DNA of 64,000 bases from Silicimonas sp963779765 (GCA_963779765.1 CAVZZP010000002.1:744001-808000), one strand, 5' to 3'; shown: positions 9,306 through 18,436, counted from the first letter of the stretch. Made by a program: numbers and translations. The notes: generated by a model not told the origin, from the letters alone.

Positions 9306-10274
9306 GAATTGGATGCGGAACCGAGTGCCTTTCCCGTCCGCATCTTCCAACGAAATAAGGCAGCCGTGGGCAAGCAGAAGCGTCTGCACGATGGCGAGGC
9401 CCATGCCCGTTCCCCCCGAATCCCGTCGCGTGGTGAAGAACGGCTCGAACACTTTCCGCGCGTTTCCGGTCGAGATTCCCGGACCATCGTCCGTCACCGT
9501 CATCCACGGCCCGTCGCCGTTTCGCCCCGTGTCGAGCACGATCTGACGCGCCCCGGCTTCGACGGCGTTCTCGACAAGATGGCCGAGCACGACCATCAGC
9601 CCGGACTTCGCCAAAGGCAGCGGCTCGGCCTGGTTGCCGACGTCGATGCGAATCGCGCCGAAGCGGCTGCGCAGTTCAGGCAGGCAATCCTTCAGCCGCG
9701 TCGTCCCACGGTGTTCGGGCATCCGAGCCGCCGCGATCTGGCGCGCCGCGCCCAGAAGCTTGACGGCGCGCTTCTCGGCGCCCGCGATGGTGGCGACCAG
9801 CTTCTCGGCCCCCGGCGGAAGCTCTTCGGCCTGAAGCAGTTCCGCCGCGCCCCGGATCGCGGTCAGCGGCGTCTTCAGTTCATGCGTGACGTGGTCGGTA
9901 TAGCCCCGCACCGCCATCTCGCGCGATTGCAGCACCTCGGCCATGTCCAGAACCGCCTGCGCCAACTCGCCGATCTCGGGCGTGCCGTAATGATCGAGCG
10001 CGTCAGGCGCGCCACCCTCGCGGATATGCTCAGCCTTCGCCGCCAGCGCCTGCACCGGCGACAGGATCAGCCGCCAGAGAAGCCAGCCAAGGACCAGCGT
10101 AGCAAGGAAAGACCCCCCCGCCACGATCACCACCGCTCGACGACGGCCCGTGAGCGGCGTCAGGAAATCGGCAATCAGCGCGGCATAGATCGGCAGGACG
10201 AGGATCGCCAGCAGGGACCCCCCGAGCACCAGCATCAGGGGCGGCCGCCACTTCGGTGCTACGTACCTTGACAC
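9303..10274 (-). CDS. sensor histidine kinase with almost no periplasmic domain
   Basis: A 323-residue membrane kinase partnered with the response regulator encoded just upstream. Two hydrophobic helices (about residues 12-35 and 45-70) are separated by only about ten residues, so there is practically no periplasmic sensor. Then come a HAMP-like linker, the H-box YTDHVTHELKTP (His near residue 129), N-box HLVENAVEAG, G1 DDGPGIS, F-box FEPFFTTRR and G2 GGTGMGLAIVQ. All catalytic motifs are present. The start overlaps the regulator's 3' end by 16 bases, so the pair is co-translated. The signal may be sensed in the membrane or through a partner. It resembles short CreC-like kinases; the regulon is unknown. 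Confidence 0.9.
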   Translation of the reverse strand: MSRYVAPKWRPPLMLVLGGSLLAILVLPIYAALIADFLTPLTGRRRAVVIVAGGSFLATLVLGWLLWRLILSPVQALAAKAEHIREGGAPDALDHYGTPEIGELAQAVLDMAEVLQSREMAVRGYTDHVTHELKTPLTAIRGAAELLQAEELPPGAEKLVATIAGAEKRAVKLLGAARQIAAARMPEHRGTTRLKDCLPELRSRFGAIRIDVGNQAEPLPLAKSGLMVVLGHLVENAVEAGARQIVLDTGRNGDGPWMTVTDDGPGISTGNARKVFEPFFTTRRDSGGTGMGLAIVQTLLLAHGCLISLEDADGKGTRFRIQF

Positions 10275-10960
10275 GGTCCCATCCGCAGACCCACGCCGTG
10301 CAGCGTCTCGATGGCGTCGGGACAGCCAGCATCGGCCAGCTTGGACCGCAGGTTGCGCAGGTGGCTGTCGAGCGTCCGGTCGGACACCACCATGCCCGGA
10401 CCCCAGATCGCATCGACCAGCGCGGGCCGGCTGAACACCTGGGTCGGCCGCGACATCAGTTTCGTCAGGATCGAGATTTCCGTCGAGGTCAGCGTGACCT
10501 TCTGGTCGTCCACCTTGCAGACGTGGGAATCGGGCATCAGCGAAAGCCGTCCGATCTGAAGCGTATCCGGCGCATCGGGCGAGGCGCGTACACCGCTTGT
10601 CCGCTTCAGGATGGCGCGGACCCGCGCCACCAGTTCGCGCGGGCTGAAGGGCTTGGTGACATAGTCGTCGCCGCCCAGTTCAAGGCCAAGGATACGGTCG
10701 ACCTCGTCGTCGCGCGCGGTCAGGAACAGGATCGGCAGGTCGCTGTCGCGCCGGATCGCCTTGCACAGCTCCAACCCGTCCATCTCGGGCAGGCCGATGT
10801 CGAGGACGGCCAGTGCCGGCTTGACCGAACGCGATTGCGCCAGCCCCTCGGCCCCATCGCGGGCCATCACGGCGGTGAAGCCGGCGCGTTCCAGCGCCAT
10901 GCCCAGCACGTCTCGGATTTGGGGGTCGTCGTCTACGACAAGGATGGTCTGGTTACTCAT
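10259..10960 (-). CDS. OmpR-family response regulator
   Basis: A 233-residue two-component regulator. The receiver domain (residues 1-120) has the acidic pocket VVDDD at 9-13, the phospho-acceptor Asp in VLDIGLPEMDG (about residue 53), FLTARD and the conserved lysine in YVTKPFSPREL. The C-terminal winged-helix domain includes LTSTEISILTKLMSRP and DSHLRNLRSKL typical of OmpR/PhoB DNA binding. It overlaps the kinase gene downstream. No strong ribosome-binding site precedes ATG 10960, so initiation may be weak or depend on a structured leader. Close to the iron operon, but nothing in the sequence proves that it regulates it. Confidence 0.93.
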   Translation of the reverse strand: MSNQTILVVDDDPQIRDVLGMALERAGFTAVMARDGAEGLAQSRSVKPALAVLDIGLPEMDGLELCKAIRRDSDLPILFLTARDDEVDRILGLELGGDDYVTKPFSPRELVARVRAILKRTSGVRASPDAPDTLQIGRLSLMPDSHVCKVDDQKVTLTSTEISILTKLMSRPTQVFSRPALVDAIWGPGMVVSDRTLDSHLRNLRSKLADAGCPDAIETLHGVGLRMGPCQGT

Positions 10961-11028
10961 GACAGCTACGGTCGCAGACTTTGAATGAGGTTGGGTGAGA
11001 GGGTAGGAGCGTTCCCGCCGGGGAGCGA

Positions 11029-11042
11029 GGGGACAGAGCCCC
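11029..11042. repeat. GC-rich palindrome GGGG-N6-CCCC (family of three in window)
   Basis: A small G/C hairpin in the gap between the response regulator and truA. With flanking CCCG and CGGG it can form a longer imperfect stem. Similar elements lie at 43034-43050 and 50937-50956, also in gaps. Short gap palindromes of this kind are common in GC-rich Rhodobacteraceae; a transcript-end role is possible, but there is no T run. Confidence 0.4.
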
Positions 11043-11181
11043 CCGACGGGTGAAATGCGTGCCTAGTGGTAATATATCTACAACCGGAGTGCAGATGGGC
11101 GCGTGACCTCGTGCAGAGGCTGTGCAGCGATCAAGCGGCGTTTCGTTGCGCCGGACTGTGGCGCAGGCTATGGCCGTCGCC

Positions 11182-11949
11182 ATGCCACGCTATGCCTTCA
11201 GGATCGAGTATCTGGGCAGCCCCTATTCGGGCTGGCAGCGGCAGGACCACGCCCCCTCGGTGCAGGGGCGCATCGAGGCGGCACTCGCGTGGCTCGAACC
11301 CGGTCTCCCCTCTCTCGCCGCCGCAGGACGGACCGACGCGGGCGTCCACGCGACGGGTCAGGTCGCGCACATCGACATGGCGCGGGATTGGGACCCCTTC
11401 CGTCTGTCCGAGGCGCTGAACCACCACTTGAGGCCGGACCCCGTAGCGATCACCGCCTGCGCACGCGTTCCCGACGACTTCCACGCCCGCTTCTCGGCCA
11501 TCGAGCGGCGCTACCTCTACCGCATCGCCCTGCGCCGCGCGCCTCTCGTCTTCGACCAAGGTCAGGCTTGGCGCGTCAGACGCGATCTCGACATCGCCGC
11601 CATGCGCGAAGGCGCGGCGCATCTGGTGGGCAACCACGACTTCACCACCTTCCGGTCGACCATGTGCCAGGCCAGGAGCCCGGTGAAGACGCTGGACGAG
11701 ATCGCCATCTCGACGCACCCCGCCGGGGTAGGAACGATCATCGAGATCCGCCTCCGCGCGCGGTCGTTCCTCCATAATCAGGTCCGGTCCATCGTGGGTA
11801 CGCTCGAACGGGTCGGCGCCGGCGCCTGGGCGCCCTGCCGCGTCAAGGACGCCCTCGACGCCCGCGACCGTGCCGCCTGCGGTCCCGTCGCACCACCCGA
11901 TGGCCTTTTCCTGACCGATGTGCGCTACGCGACCGACCCCTTCGCCTGA
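11182..11949 (+). CDS. truA: tRNA pseudouridine(38-40) synthase TruA
   Basis: A 255-residue enzyme that converts uridines 38-40 of the tRNA anticodon arm to pseudouridine. The catalytic aspartate is in GRTDAGVHATGQ near residue 54, with the family N-terminus MPRYAFRIEYLGSPYSGWQRQ-type, RRYLYRI, and HNQVRSIVGTL near the C-terminus. Length is standard. ATG 11182 gives the usual N-terminus; ATG 11170 in the same frame would add four residues. The gene stands alone, divergent from the two-component system, after a gap of about 220 bases that holds an AT-rich patch (TAATATATC near 11074) possibly serving as a -10 region. Confidence 0.95.
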   Translation: MPRYAFRIEYLGSPYSGWQRQDHAPSVQGRIEAALAWLEPGLPSLAAAGRTDAGVHATGQVAHIDMARDWDPFRLSEALNHHLRPDPVAITACARVPDDFHARFSAIERRYLYRIALRRAPLVFDQGQAWRVRRDLDIAAMREGAAHLVGNHDFTTFRSTMCQARSPVKTLDEIAISTHPAGVGTIIEIRLRARSFLHNQVRSIVGTLERVGAGAWAPCRVKDALDARDRAACGPVAPPDGLFLTDVRYATDPFA

Positions 11950-12057
11950 CGTGCGGCCGCCGCCGCCCCAGATTTGCCCTGTCCGCGTCGAAGGATCGCC
12001 AAAGCCGCCGCCCATGATCTCCTCAATACCTGTGACGAGTGACGGAGGGGTGTGGCC

Positions 12058-12171
12058 ATGTCAGGACTGTTCGCGATCTCGGCCGATGCCATGACCTTCA
12101 GCGTCATCGCCTGCCTGATGCTCCGCGAGGTGCTGATCCTCTGCCGCCCCGGCGACGACAGCGACGCCTGA
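12058..12171 (+). CDS. possible 37-residue small protein
   Basis: A short frame encoding MSGLFAISADAMTFSVIA and on to RPGDDSDA, with one hydrophobic stretch (about residues 12-29, including CLMLREVLILC) and an acidic tail. The support is a strong ribosome-binding sequence (GGAGGGG, about 8 bases before ATG) and its position in the gap between truA and the DUF4198 gene, ending 4 bases before the latter's stop on the opposite strand. I recognise no family. It is too short for codon statistics, so it remains a candidate only. Confidence 0.35.
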   Translation: MSGLFAISADAMTFSVIACLMLREVLILCRPGDDSDA

Positions 12172-12175
12172 CGCC

Positions 12176-12986
12176 TTACTCCGGGAACGTAGAACGTCAG
12201 GTTCGCCCAGAGGCTCTCCCACGACACGTTCTTCGCCGCCGCAATCTCGGCCGCGGGCTCCCGCAGCACCACGGCGTCCAGCATGTAACTCCGACCCGGC
12301 ACGGCGGGCACGACCGCCTCGCCGCCTGCGTCGGTGCGGACGGTCGAGACCGAAACCTTGCCGTCCGCATCCTTCTCGAAGACCTCGATCTGTGCCTCGC
12401 CCCTGGGCTTGCCCTCATAAAGCAACCGAACCCGAAGCCCGTCCTCGGCGCCGCCGGTATACGGGTTCTCCAGCGCCACCAGCTCGGTCAGCAGCCCCGC
12501 CTCGGCATCCGCCCCCTCGCCCGATCCGACGGCAACCAGCGCCTTGGCATAGCGCGAATAGACCTCGCGCACCTTGTCGTGCGAAATGCCGCGCGCCTCA
12601 TGCTCTGCCAGCGTCCATTCGGCATCCTTGTGGCGCACGAAACTTTCGAATTTCTCGAACGTGTCCCAAGTCAGGAAGGTGTCCGTCGTGACGTGGATCA
12701 GGACCATCAGCCCCTCTCCCTCGACCGGAACGGTCGCGGCGGGCCGGTCGCCGATCACGCCCTCGACGGGCCGCGTCTCGCCCTGCCAGGCGTAGTCGAA
12801 CCGGCGGAAGTTGGGCGGCACGTAGGCATAGCTCGACCCGTCGTAGTCCTGCCCCACGCGCAGGCTGGCGACGACTTCCCGACCCTCGGGCACCACGGGC
12901 TCGACGGGATCGATCCAGAATTCGTGGGCATTGGCCAAGCTGGCGATACATGCCATGCAAAGGGACAGAAAGAGGACAGAACGCAT
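12176..12986 (-). CDS. DUF4198 family periplasmic protein (frameshift at the last codons)
   Basis: A 269-residue exported protein of the DUF4198 family, which occurs with nickel/cobalt transport genes and is thought to act in the periplasm. Signal peptide MRSVLFLSLCMACIASLANA is followed by HEFWIDP at the mature N-terminus, a usual metal-binding start for the family, and later an Ig-like carboxypeptidase-regulatory type segment (ADGKVSVSTVRTDAGG). One extra G near 12181-12182 removes the natural end (FYVPE then TAA at 12176-12178) and makes the frame read about 250 bases further, antisense to truA. Deleting that base gives a clean stop. ATG 12986 has AAGGAAG 7 bases upstream and overlaps the HupE start codon on the other strand. 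Confidence 0.82.
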
Positions 12987-14427
12987 GAACAATCTTCCTT
13001 CATTCGCGGCGTTCGCCGCCCTCGCGAGGGTGATCTTCGCTCTGGTGCTGTCAACCCTGATCTCCGTCACGCCTGCGCGATCCCACGAGGTCCAGCCCGG
13101 CGTCATGGACATCGAGATCGAGGGCGACACCCTGCGCGTCTACATCGAATGGATGATCGAGGCCGCCGTCGGAGGCATCGACCTCGATGGCATCCAGAAC
13201 ACCAACGACGCCGCGAACGAGGAGGACTATCTCCGCTTCCGCAGCCTTCCGCCGGAGGACATGGCCGAGGCCTTCCGCGCTGCATGGCCCGACCTGTCGC
13301 AGAAACTGACCTTCCGCGCGGGCGAAACCGCGCTCGACCCCGAACTCGTCGACATCACCGTCCCCGAGGTCGGCAACGTCGAGATCGCTCGCATCTCGAC
13401 GGTCGAACTTGCGATCCCGCTGCCACCGGGCGATGCGCCCCTCGTCATCGGATGGACCGGCGATCTGGGCCCCCTCATCGTTCGGCAGCGCACCGTCGAG
13501 AACGGATACGCGGGTTACCTCACCTCGGGCGCCCTTTCCGACCCGATCCCCCGCACCGGCGCGACCGATCAGGGTCCCGTCGAGGCCTTCGTCGACTACG
13601 TCTCTGCCGGCTTCGATCACATCGTGCCCAAGGGCCTCGACCACATCCTCTTCGTTCTAGGGCTCTTTTTCCTCTCGCTGCGCCTGTCGCCCCTTCTGTG
13701 GCAGATCACGGCCTTCACTCTGGCGCATACCGTCACCCTGGCGCTCGGAGCGCTCGATATCATCCGCCTTTCGCCCGACATCGTCGAACCGCTGATTGCG
13801 GCGTCGATCGTCTATGTCGGCATCGAGAACATCTTCGTGCGCAACCTGCACCCCTGGCGACCCGTCGTGGTGTTCTGCTTCGGCCTCCTCCACGGTCTCG
13901 GCTTCGCGTCGGTCCTCCAGGATTTCGGTCTCTCGGCGCAGAACTTCGTACCCAAGCTCATCGGCTTCAACGTCGGCGTCGAACTGGGGCAACTGGCGGT
14001 CATCGCCTCGGCCTGGCTGATCCTCGGAATGCTCTTCGGCGAACGGGAGTGGTACCACCGTCGCATCGCCGCGCCCGTCTCGGCCGCCATTGCCGTGATC
14101 GCCGCCTTCTGGGTGCTGGACCGCACCGGGGTCATCTCAGGCGCCGGCCCGTGGGGCGTGCTGACCGACCTGACCGAAGGCGGCCTTCCCAGCCTCGCCA
14201 CCGCCCTCGCGGCCTTCCTGCCCGTGGCGCTCCTGACGGCGCTCGTCATGGCCAAGCCGGCTGCCGACGACTTCCGCGACGCCGCCGGCATGGCGACCTC
14301 GGCCATCCTCTTCGTCGGCATCGTCGCCACCTTCACGGCGGGGGCCTGGGGCCTGTCGATCCTTCTCGCCTTCGTCTGGCCCCTCGCCTTGAGGTTCCAG
14401 GCACTCGGTGGCCCCGAACCCGCATGA
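12985..14427 (+). CDS. HupE/UreJ family metal permease
   Basis: A 480-residue membrane protein with an N-terminal signal segment, a periplasmic domain of about 190 residues (from SHEVQPGVMDIEIEG), and then six to eight transmembrane helices of the HupE/UreJ_2 family (from GLDHILFVLGLFFLSLRL at about residue 215). Conserved histidines are seen in GLDHILF, FTLAHTVTLALG and FGLLHGLGFASVL. The family is linked to nickel or cobalt uptake. ATG 12985 has GAGGA 8 bases upstream and gives a normal signal peptide; it shares two bases with the oppositely directed DUF4198 start, so the promoter must lie inside that gene. Pairing with a DUF4198 protein supports a metal-transport role. Confidence 0.88.
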   Translation: MNNLPSFAAFAALARVIFALVLSTLISVTPARSHEVQPGVMDIEIEGDTLRVYIEWMIEAAVGGIDLDGIQNTNDAANEEDYLRFRSLPPEDMAEAFRAAWPDLSQKLTFRAGETALDPELVDITVPEVGNVEIARISTVELAIPLPPGDAPLVIGWTGDLGPLIVRQRTVENGYAGYLTSGALSDPIPRTGATDQGPVEAFVDYVSAGFDHIVPKGLDHILFVLGLFFLSLRLSPLLWQITAFTLAHTVTLALGALDIIRLSPDIVEPLIAASIVYVGIENIFVRNLHPWRPVVVFCFGLLHGLGFASVLQDFGLSAQNFVPKLIGFNVGVELGQLAVIASAWLILGMLFGEREWYHRRIAAPVSAAIAVIAAFWVLDRTGVISGAGPWGVLTDLTEGGLPSLATALAAFLPVALLTALVMAKPAADDFRDAAGMATSAILFVGIVATFTAGAWGLSILLAFVWPLALRFQALGGPEPA

Positions 14428-14437
14428 GGACGCCGCG

Positions 14438-15184
14438 ATGAAGACGGCTCTCGTCACCGGTGCCGCACGCGGCATCGGTCTCGCCACCACCCGGCTCTTC
14501 CTCGAGAGCGGCTGGCAAGTCGCCATGATCGACCGCGACGAGGATGAACTCGGCCGTGCCGCAGCGCCGCTCGACCACATCGCCGCCATCCCCGCCGACG
14601 TCTCGGACCCGGCCCAGGCCACGCGCCTCGTGGCCGAGACGCTCGACCGTTTCGACGCCATCGACGCCCTCGTCAACAACGCCGGCGTCGCCGACTTCGG
14701 CCCGATCGAAGAGACGACATTCGAGCGCTGGCGGCGCGTCATGGCCACGAACCTCGACGGCCCCTTTCTCGTCACGCAAGCCGCGACCCCCGCACTGAAG
14801 CGGACGAAGGGCGCCATCGTCAACATCGCCTCCATCTCGGGTCTGCGCGCCTCGACCCTGCGCGTCGCCTACGGCACGTCGAAGGCCGGCGTGATCCACC
14901 TGACGCTGCAACAGGCGGCCGAACTGGGTGAATACGGCATTCGCGCCAACGCCGTGGCGCCCGGCCCCGTCCGCACCAAGCTTGCCATGGCGGTACACAC
15001 GCAGGACATCATCGACGCCTACCACGACGCGCTGCCGCTCAACCGCTACGGAAGCGAACGCGAGATCGCCGAGGCGATCGTCTTCCTCTGCTCGGACCGC
15101 GCCAGCTTCATCACCGGCCAGTGCCTTGCGGCCGACGGCGGGTTCGAGGCCGTGGGCATCGGGCTTCCCGCCCTGCGAAAATAG
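14438..15184 (+). CDS. short-chain dehydrogenase/reductase
   Basis: A 248-residue NAD(P)-dependent oxidoreductase of the classical SDR family. The cofactor motif is TGAARGIG (residues 7-14), the acidic residue in MIDRDEDEL after beta-2 favours NAD, and NNAGVADFG, the catalytic Ser in NIASISG and the YxxxK pair in AYGTSKA are all present; the C-terminus FITGQCLAADGGF is typical. ATG 14438 has GAGGA 8 bases upstream and follows the HupE stop by ten bases, so it is probably co-transcribed with it although no functional link is evident. The substrate cannot be named. Confidence 0.92.
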   Translation: MKTALVTGAARGIGLATTRLFLESGWQVAMIDRDEDELGRAAAPLDHIAAIPADVSDPAQATRLVAETLDRFDAIDALVNNAGVADFGPIEETTFERWRRVMATNLDGPFLVTQAATPALKRTKGAIVNIASISGLRASTLRVAYGTSKAGVIHLTLQQAAELGEYGIRANAVAPGPVRTKLAMAVHTQDIIDAYHDALPLNRYGSEREIAEAIVFLCSDRASFITGQCLAADGGFEAVGIGLPALRK

Positions 15185-15337
15185 GCCATTTCGGGTGATT
15201 CCCTTGCCGCCCGTAGACGGACACTGACGCCGGTAAGCAAGTCAGACAGTCATTCTAAGGGCTTGCGGCCCCTCCCAGATACATCTGTTCCGACTTTACA
15301 TTTGCACTACACTTCCTGTGTTCGAGGAGTACGAGTA

Positions 15338-16689
15338 ATGGTCATCGAAAACCGCCGCCCGGCCGCCAGGGCCGCGCGGAAAGATCGTGGCACGATCTAC
15401 GACCGTGTCGCCGAAGCCCGGGCGCGGCGCGCCGCGGCCGCCGACGGGCACCCGTCTGAACCGCCAGCGCCGCAAAGCAAGACGCCAGCCGCGCGGCAAG
15501 AGGATGCGTCCGCCGCTCGGCAGGCGCTTCAGAACCGCGCGCGCGACTCGCTGCCGGTCACATCCGAACCCGCGGCCAACGCCGTCCACGCGCCCGAGCC
15601 GGATGACGACCTTGTCCTTGTCCCCGAGCTCATCGCCCCGCCCGAGCAGCCGCGAGAGCTTCTGCCGTCGTCCGAGCCACCCCCAACCCAGCAACGCGGT
15701 GCATCCAACCTGCCGGCCCTCGTGCCTGCAGAGGAAACGCGCCTGCCCGCGCCCGTCGTCGCGGGCAAGTCCTGGCGCAGCGAAGCGCTTCAGTGGATCG
15801 TCAGCGTCCTCATCGTCGCGGCCATAGCGCTCGGCGTGATGTGGAACGGACGGAACTCGGCGCCCGTCGAGCCGGTGGACGAGGTTTCGACGACCACCAT
15901 CGATGCACCCGCGCGGCCCGAGGTTGCGGCGGTCGAGCCTGCGCCGCAGACCCCCACCGCCGCCGACGCGCCCGACCGGACCACCGCCGGGCTGCAACCC
16001 TCGGACCCGGGCGCGACCGCCGACACCCCAGCCGTCGGTCCGCCGCCCGAGCCGGTAAGTGTGGCCGCAGCCCAAACCGAGGTGACCGAAACCGAGGTGA
16101 CCGAAACCCCGTCTGTGGATCCCGACGTCGAAGCCCTGCGCTCCCGCCTTGCGGGAGCCGACGGCGCGGCGACCGATCCCGAGGTCGAAGCGCTGCGAGC
16201 ACGGCTCGCCGCAGAAAGCGGTTCCCTGCCCGAGACATCGCCGAAGACATAGCCGACGACGTCGCTGCAACCCCCGAGGAGCCGGCGGCTCTGGCCCCCG
16301 TGCCGTTCGACAACGACGTCCGCGTCATCGTCCACACCCCCCGCAGCGTCCCGGACGAGCGTGTGGGGCTTCTGTCCGACGCGCTTGGCGAGGCTGGCGT
16401 CTCGGCGGAGGTCCGGGGCGTCAACATGACCATCACCCGCGACAACGTCCGCTTCTACCACCCCGCCGACCGCGAGGCGGCCGCCCTCGTCGCGCAGGCG
16501 ATGGAGGCCGACCTCCGCGACTTCACCGACTTTTCTCCCAGCCCGCCCGAAGGCCTGATCGAGGTCTGGGTCGCGGGCGAAGAAATCGGCGGATCGTCCT
16601 CCCGCACCGCCACGCGTGGCGGCACGCTGTCCGGCCTGCGCGGCGACCTCCGCGCCATGGCGCGCGACCTGCGCCGCGCGCTGCGCTAG
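15338..16689 (+). CDS. single-pass membrane protein with repeat region and C-terminal periplasmic domain (frameshift)
   Basis: Reconstructed as 450 residues; I do not recognise a named function. The N-terminal half is basic, then Pro/Ala-rich and presumably cytoplasmic. One transmembrane helix (WIVSVLIVAAIALGVMW) lies near residue 155, followed by a low-complexity linker with direct repeats TEVTETEVTE and two copies of a D-P/D-VEALR-x-RLA unit. The last 140 residues form a compact domain (VRVIVHTPRSVPDE, VRFYHPADREAAALVAQAM) like the LytR-C-terminal or sporulation-related type. A base is missing near 16234: restoring GAGGACATC gives LPEDIAEDIADDVA and joins the two frames. As printed, the first frame stops at 16252. 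ATG 15338 has GAGGAG upstream. Confidence 0.65.
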
Positions 16690-16690
16690 A

Positions 16691-17582
16691 TCACACCCAC
16701 TTCGCCAGCGGCGGCAGGCTCATCAGCACCGCATTCGCGTCGTGTCCCGTCTCCAGCCCGAACTTCGTGCCCCGGTCGTAGACAAGGTTGTACTCCGCAT
16801 AGAGCCCCCGGTGGATCAACTGCGCGTCCTTCTCCGCCTCGCCCCATTCCATGCCCCGCCGCCGCTCCACAAGCGGAAGCCAGGCCGCAAGGAACGCCCG
16901 TCCCACGTCCTGCGTGAAAGCGAAATCCGCCTCCCAATCGCCCGTTGACCAGTCGTCGAAGAAGATGCCGCCCACGCCCCGCGCGCGCCCGCGGTGCGGC
17001 ACGAAGAAATACTCGTCCGCCCAGGCCTTCAGCCGCGGATAAATCTCGGCCCCGTGTCGGTCGCAATGCGCCTTCTGCACCGCATGGAAGTCGGCGGTAT
17101 CCTCGTCATACTCGATGCAGGGGTTCAAATCCGACCCGCCCCCGAACCACGAGGCGTGCGGCGTCCAGAACATCCGCGTGTTCATGTGGACTGCCGGGAC
17201 ATGCGGGTTCTGCATGTGCGCGACAAGGCTGATCCCGCTTGCCCAGAACCTCGGATCCTCCGCCATTCCCGGCACGCCGCGCGCCGCCATCGCCGCCTGC
17301 GCCCGCGCGCCGAGCGTCCCGTAGACCGCCGAGACGTTGACGCCGATCTTCTCGAACACGCGCCCGCCCCGCATCACGCTCATCAAACCGCCGCCTGCGT
17401 CCGATCCGTCCTCCGACGCCCGCCGCGTCTCGGTCACCTCGAAGCGGCCCGGCCGGCCTCTCCGCAAGGGGGCCGTCCGTCTGCGCATCCTCGACGCCCT
17501 CGAAGGCCGCCACGATCTCGTCGCGCAACGTCCTGAACCACGCGCTCGCCCGCGCTTTCCGGTCATCGAAGTCGTCGCTCAT
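16691..17582 (-). CDS. hemF: aerobic coproporphyrinogen III oxidase HemF (frameshift)
   Basis: Oxygen-dependent coproporphyrinogen III oxidase, which converts coproporphyrinogen III to protoporphyrinogen IX in haem synthesis. The reconstructed protein has 296 residues, the usual length. Motifs include HMNTRMFWTPHASWFGGG with its adjacent SDLNP, GGIFFDDW and YAEYNLVYDRGTKFGLETG. An extra G near 17448-17450 splits the N-terminal 46 residues (MSDDFDDRKARASAWF...) from the rest; removing it restores GRFEVTETRR. The gene diverges from the VIT-family transporter with 76 bases between them, both fitting an iron theme. Confidence 0.92.
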
Positions 17583-17658
17583 CGTCCCCTCCGTTCCTGT
17601 CTGGCTTGCCTTCTACGCCGATCCGGGGGAAACCGCCAAGGGCAGGAGGCCGAAGGCC

Positions 17659-18348
17659 ATGCCGGACTTATCAGCGAAGCCCGCCCGTGACGGGCGCTCC
17701 CTTCTTCGGGACGCCGTCTTCGGCGCCATCGACGGCGCAGTCACGACCTTCGCCATCGTCGCGGGCGTCGTGGGCGCCGACCTCTCGACCCGCGTCATCC
17801 TCGTCCTCGGCCTCGCCAACGTCCTCGCCGACGGCTTCTCGATGGCGGCGGGCAACTACTCCGGCACCAAGGCCGAACTCGACGATCTGCGCCGCCTGCG
17901 CGATCTCGAGGAGAAAGAGATCGCCCTGCACCCTGACGACGAGATGCGCGTGCTGCGCACGATCCTTCGCGACAAGGGTCTGGAAGGCCGTCTCCTCGAC
18001 GAGGCCGCCGAGGCCATCGCGCGGAACCGCAGCGCCTGGATCGACATGCTCCTGATCGAAGGACGCGGCCTCTCGCCCGTCGATCCGCATCCGATGCGCG
18101 CCGCGCGGGCGACCTTCGCGGCGTTCCTCGCCGCCGGCATGGTCCCGCTCATTCCCTTCGTCCTGGGCCTGCCCGAGGCCTTCCGCTGGTCGATGGCGCT
18201 GACCGCCTGCACCTTCTTCGCCGTGGGCGCGTTGAAGTCGCACTGGTCCCTCTCGCCGTGGTGGCGCTCGGGCCTCGAGACGCTCGCCATAGGCGGCACG
18301 GCGGCGCTGATCGCCTATGCCGTCGGCACCATGTTCAGCACGATCTGA
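17659..18348 (+). CDS. VIT1/CCC1 family iron or manganese transporter
   Basis: A 229-residue inner-membrane protein of the vacuolar iron transporter family, which moves Fe2+ or Mn2+ out of the cytoplasm. The first membrane segments contain DAVFGAIDGAVTTFAIVAG and GLANVLADGFSMAAGNY, the two family signatures with the conserved Asp, Gly and Met residues. A cytosolic acidic helical region (DDLRRLRDLEEKEIALHPDDE, up to DEAAEAIARN) corresponds to the metal-binding domain. Three further helices follow from about residue 155. ATG 17659 follows AGGAGG. Divergent placement beside hemF suggests iron homeostasis. Confidence 0.92.
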   Translation: MPDLSAKPARDGRSLLRDAVFGAIDGAVTTFAIVAGVVGADLSTRVILVLGLANVLADGFSMAAGNYSGTKAELDDLRRLRDLEEKEIALHPDDEMRVLRTILRDKGLEGRLLDEAAEAIARNRSAWIDMLLIEGRGLSPVDPHPMRAARATFAAFLAAGMVPLIPFVLGLPEAFRWSMALTACTFFAVGALKSHWSLSPWWRSGLETLAIGGTAALIAYAVGTMFSTI

Positions 18349-18362
18349 CCGGCAATGTCGCC

Positions 18363-18391
18363 TTGTCCTGCCCCGCCCCCGGTCCTATAAG
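18363..18391 (+). promoter_or_regulatory. predicted sigma-70 promoter for ileS
   Basis: TTGTCC (18363-18368), a 17-base spacer and TATAAG (18386-18391) form a good match to a housekeeping promoter. Transcription would begin near 18398, leaving a leader of about 136 bases before ileS. This is the best promoter match I noticed in the left half. Confidence 0.5.
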
Positions 18392-18436
18392 CCCTGCCAT
18401 GATGGGCCATGCCGCGAACATCATTCGAATTACGGG

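Noticed and set aside
17121..17131. GGGTTCAAATC resembling a tRNA T-loop
   Set aside because: It lies antisense in hemF (GSDLNPCIEY region), with no matching acceptor stem or anticodon arm around it.
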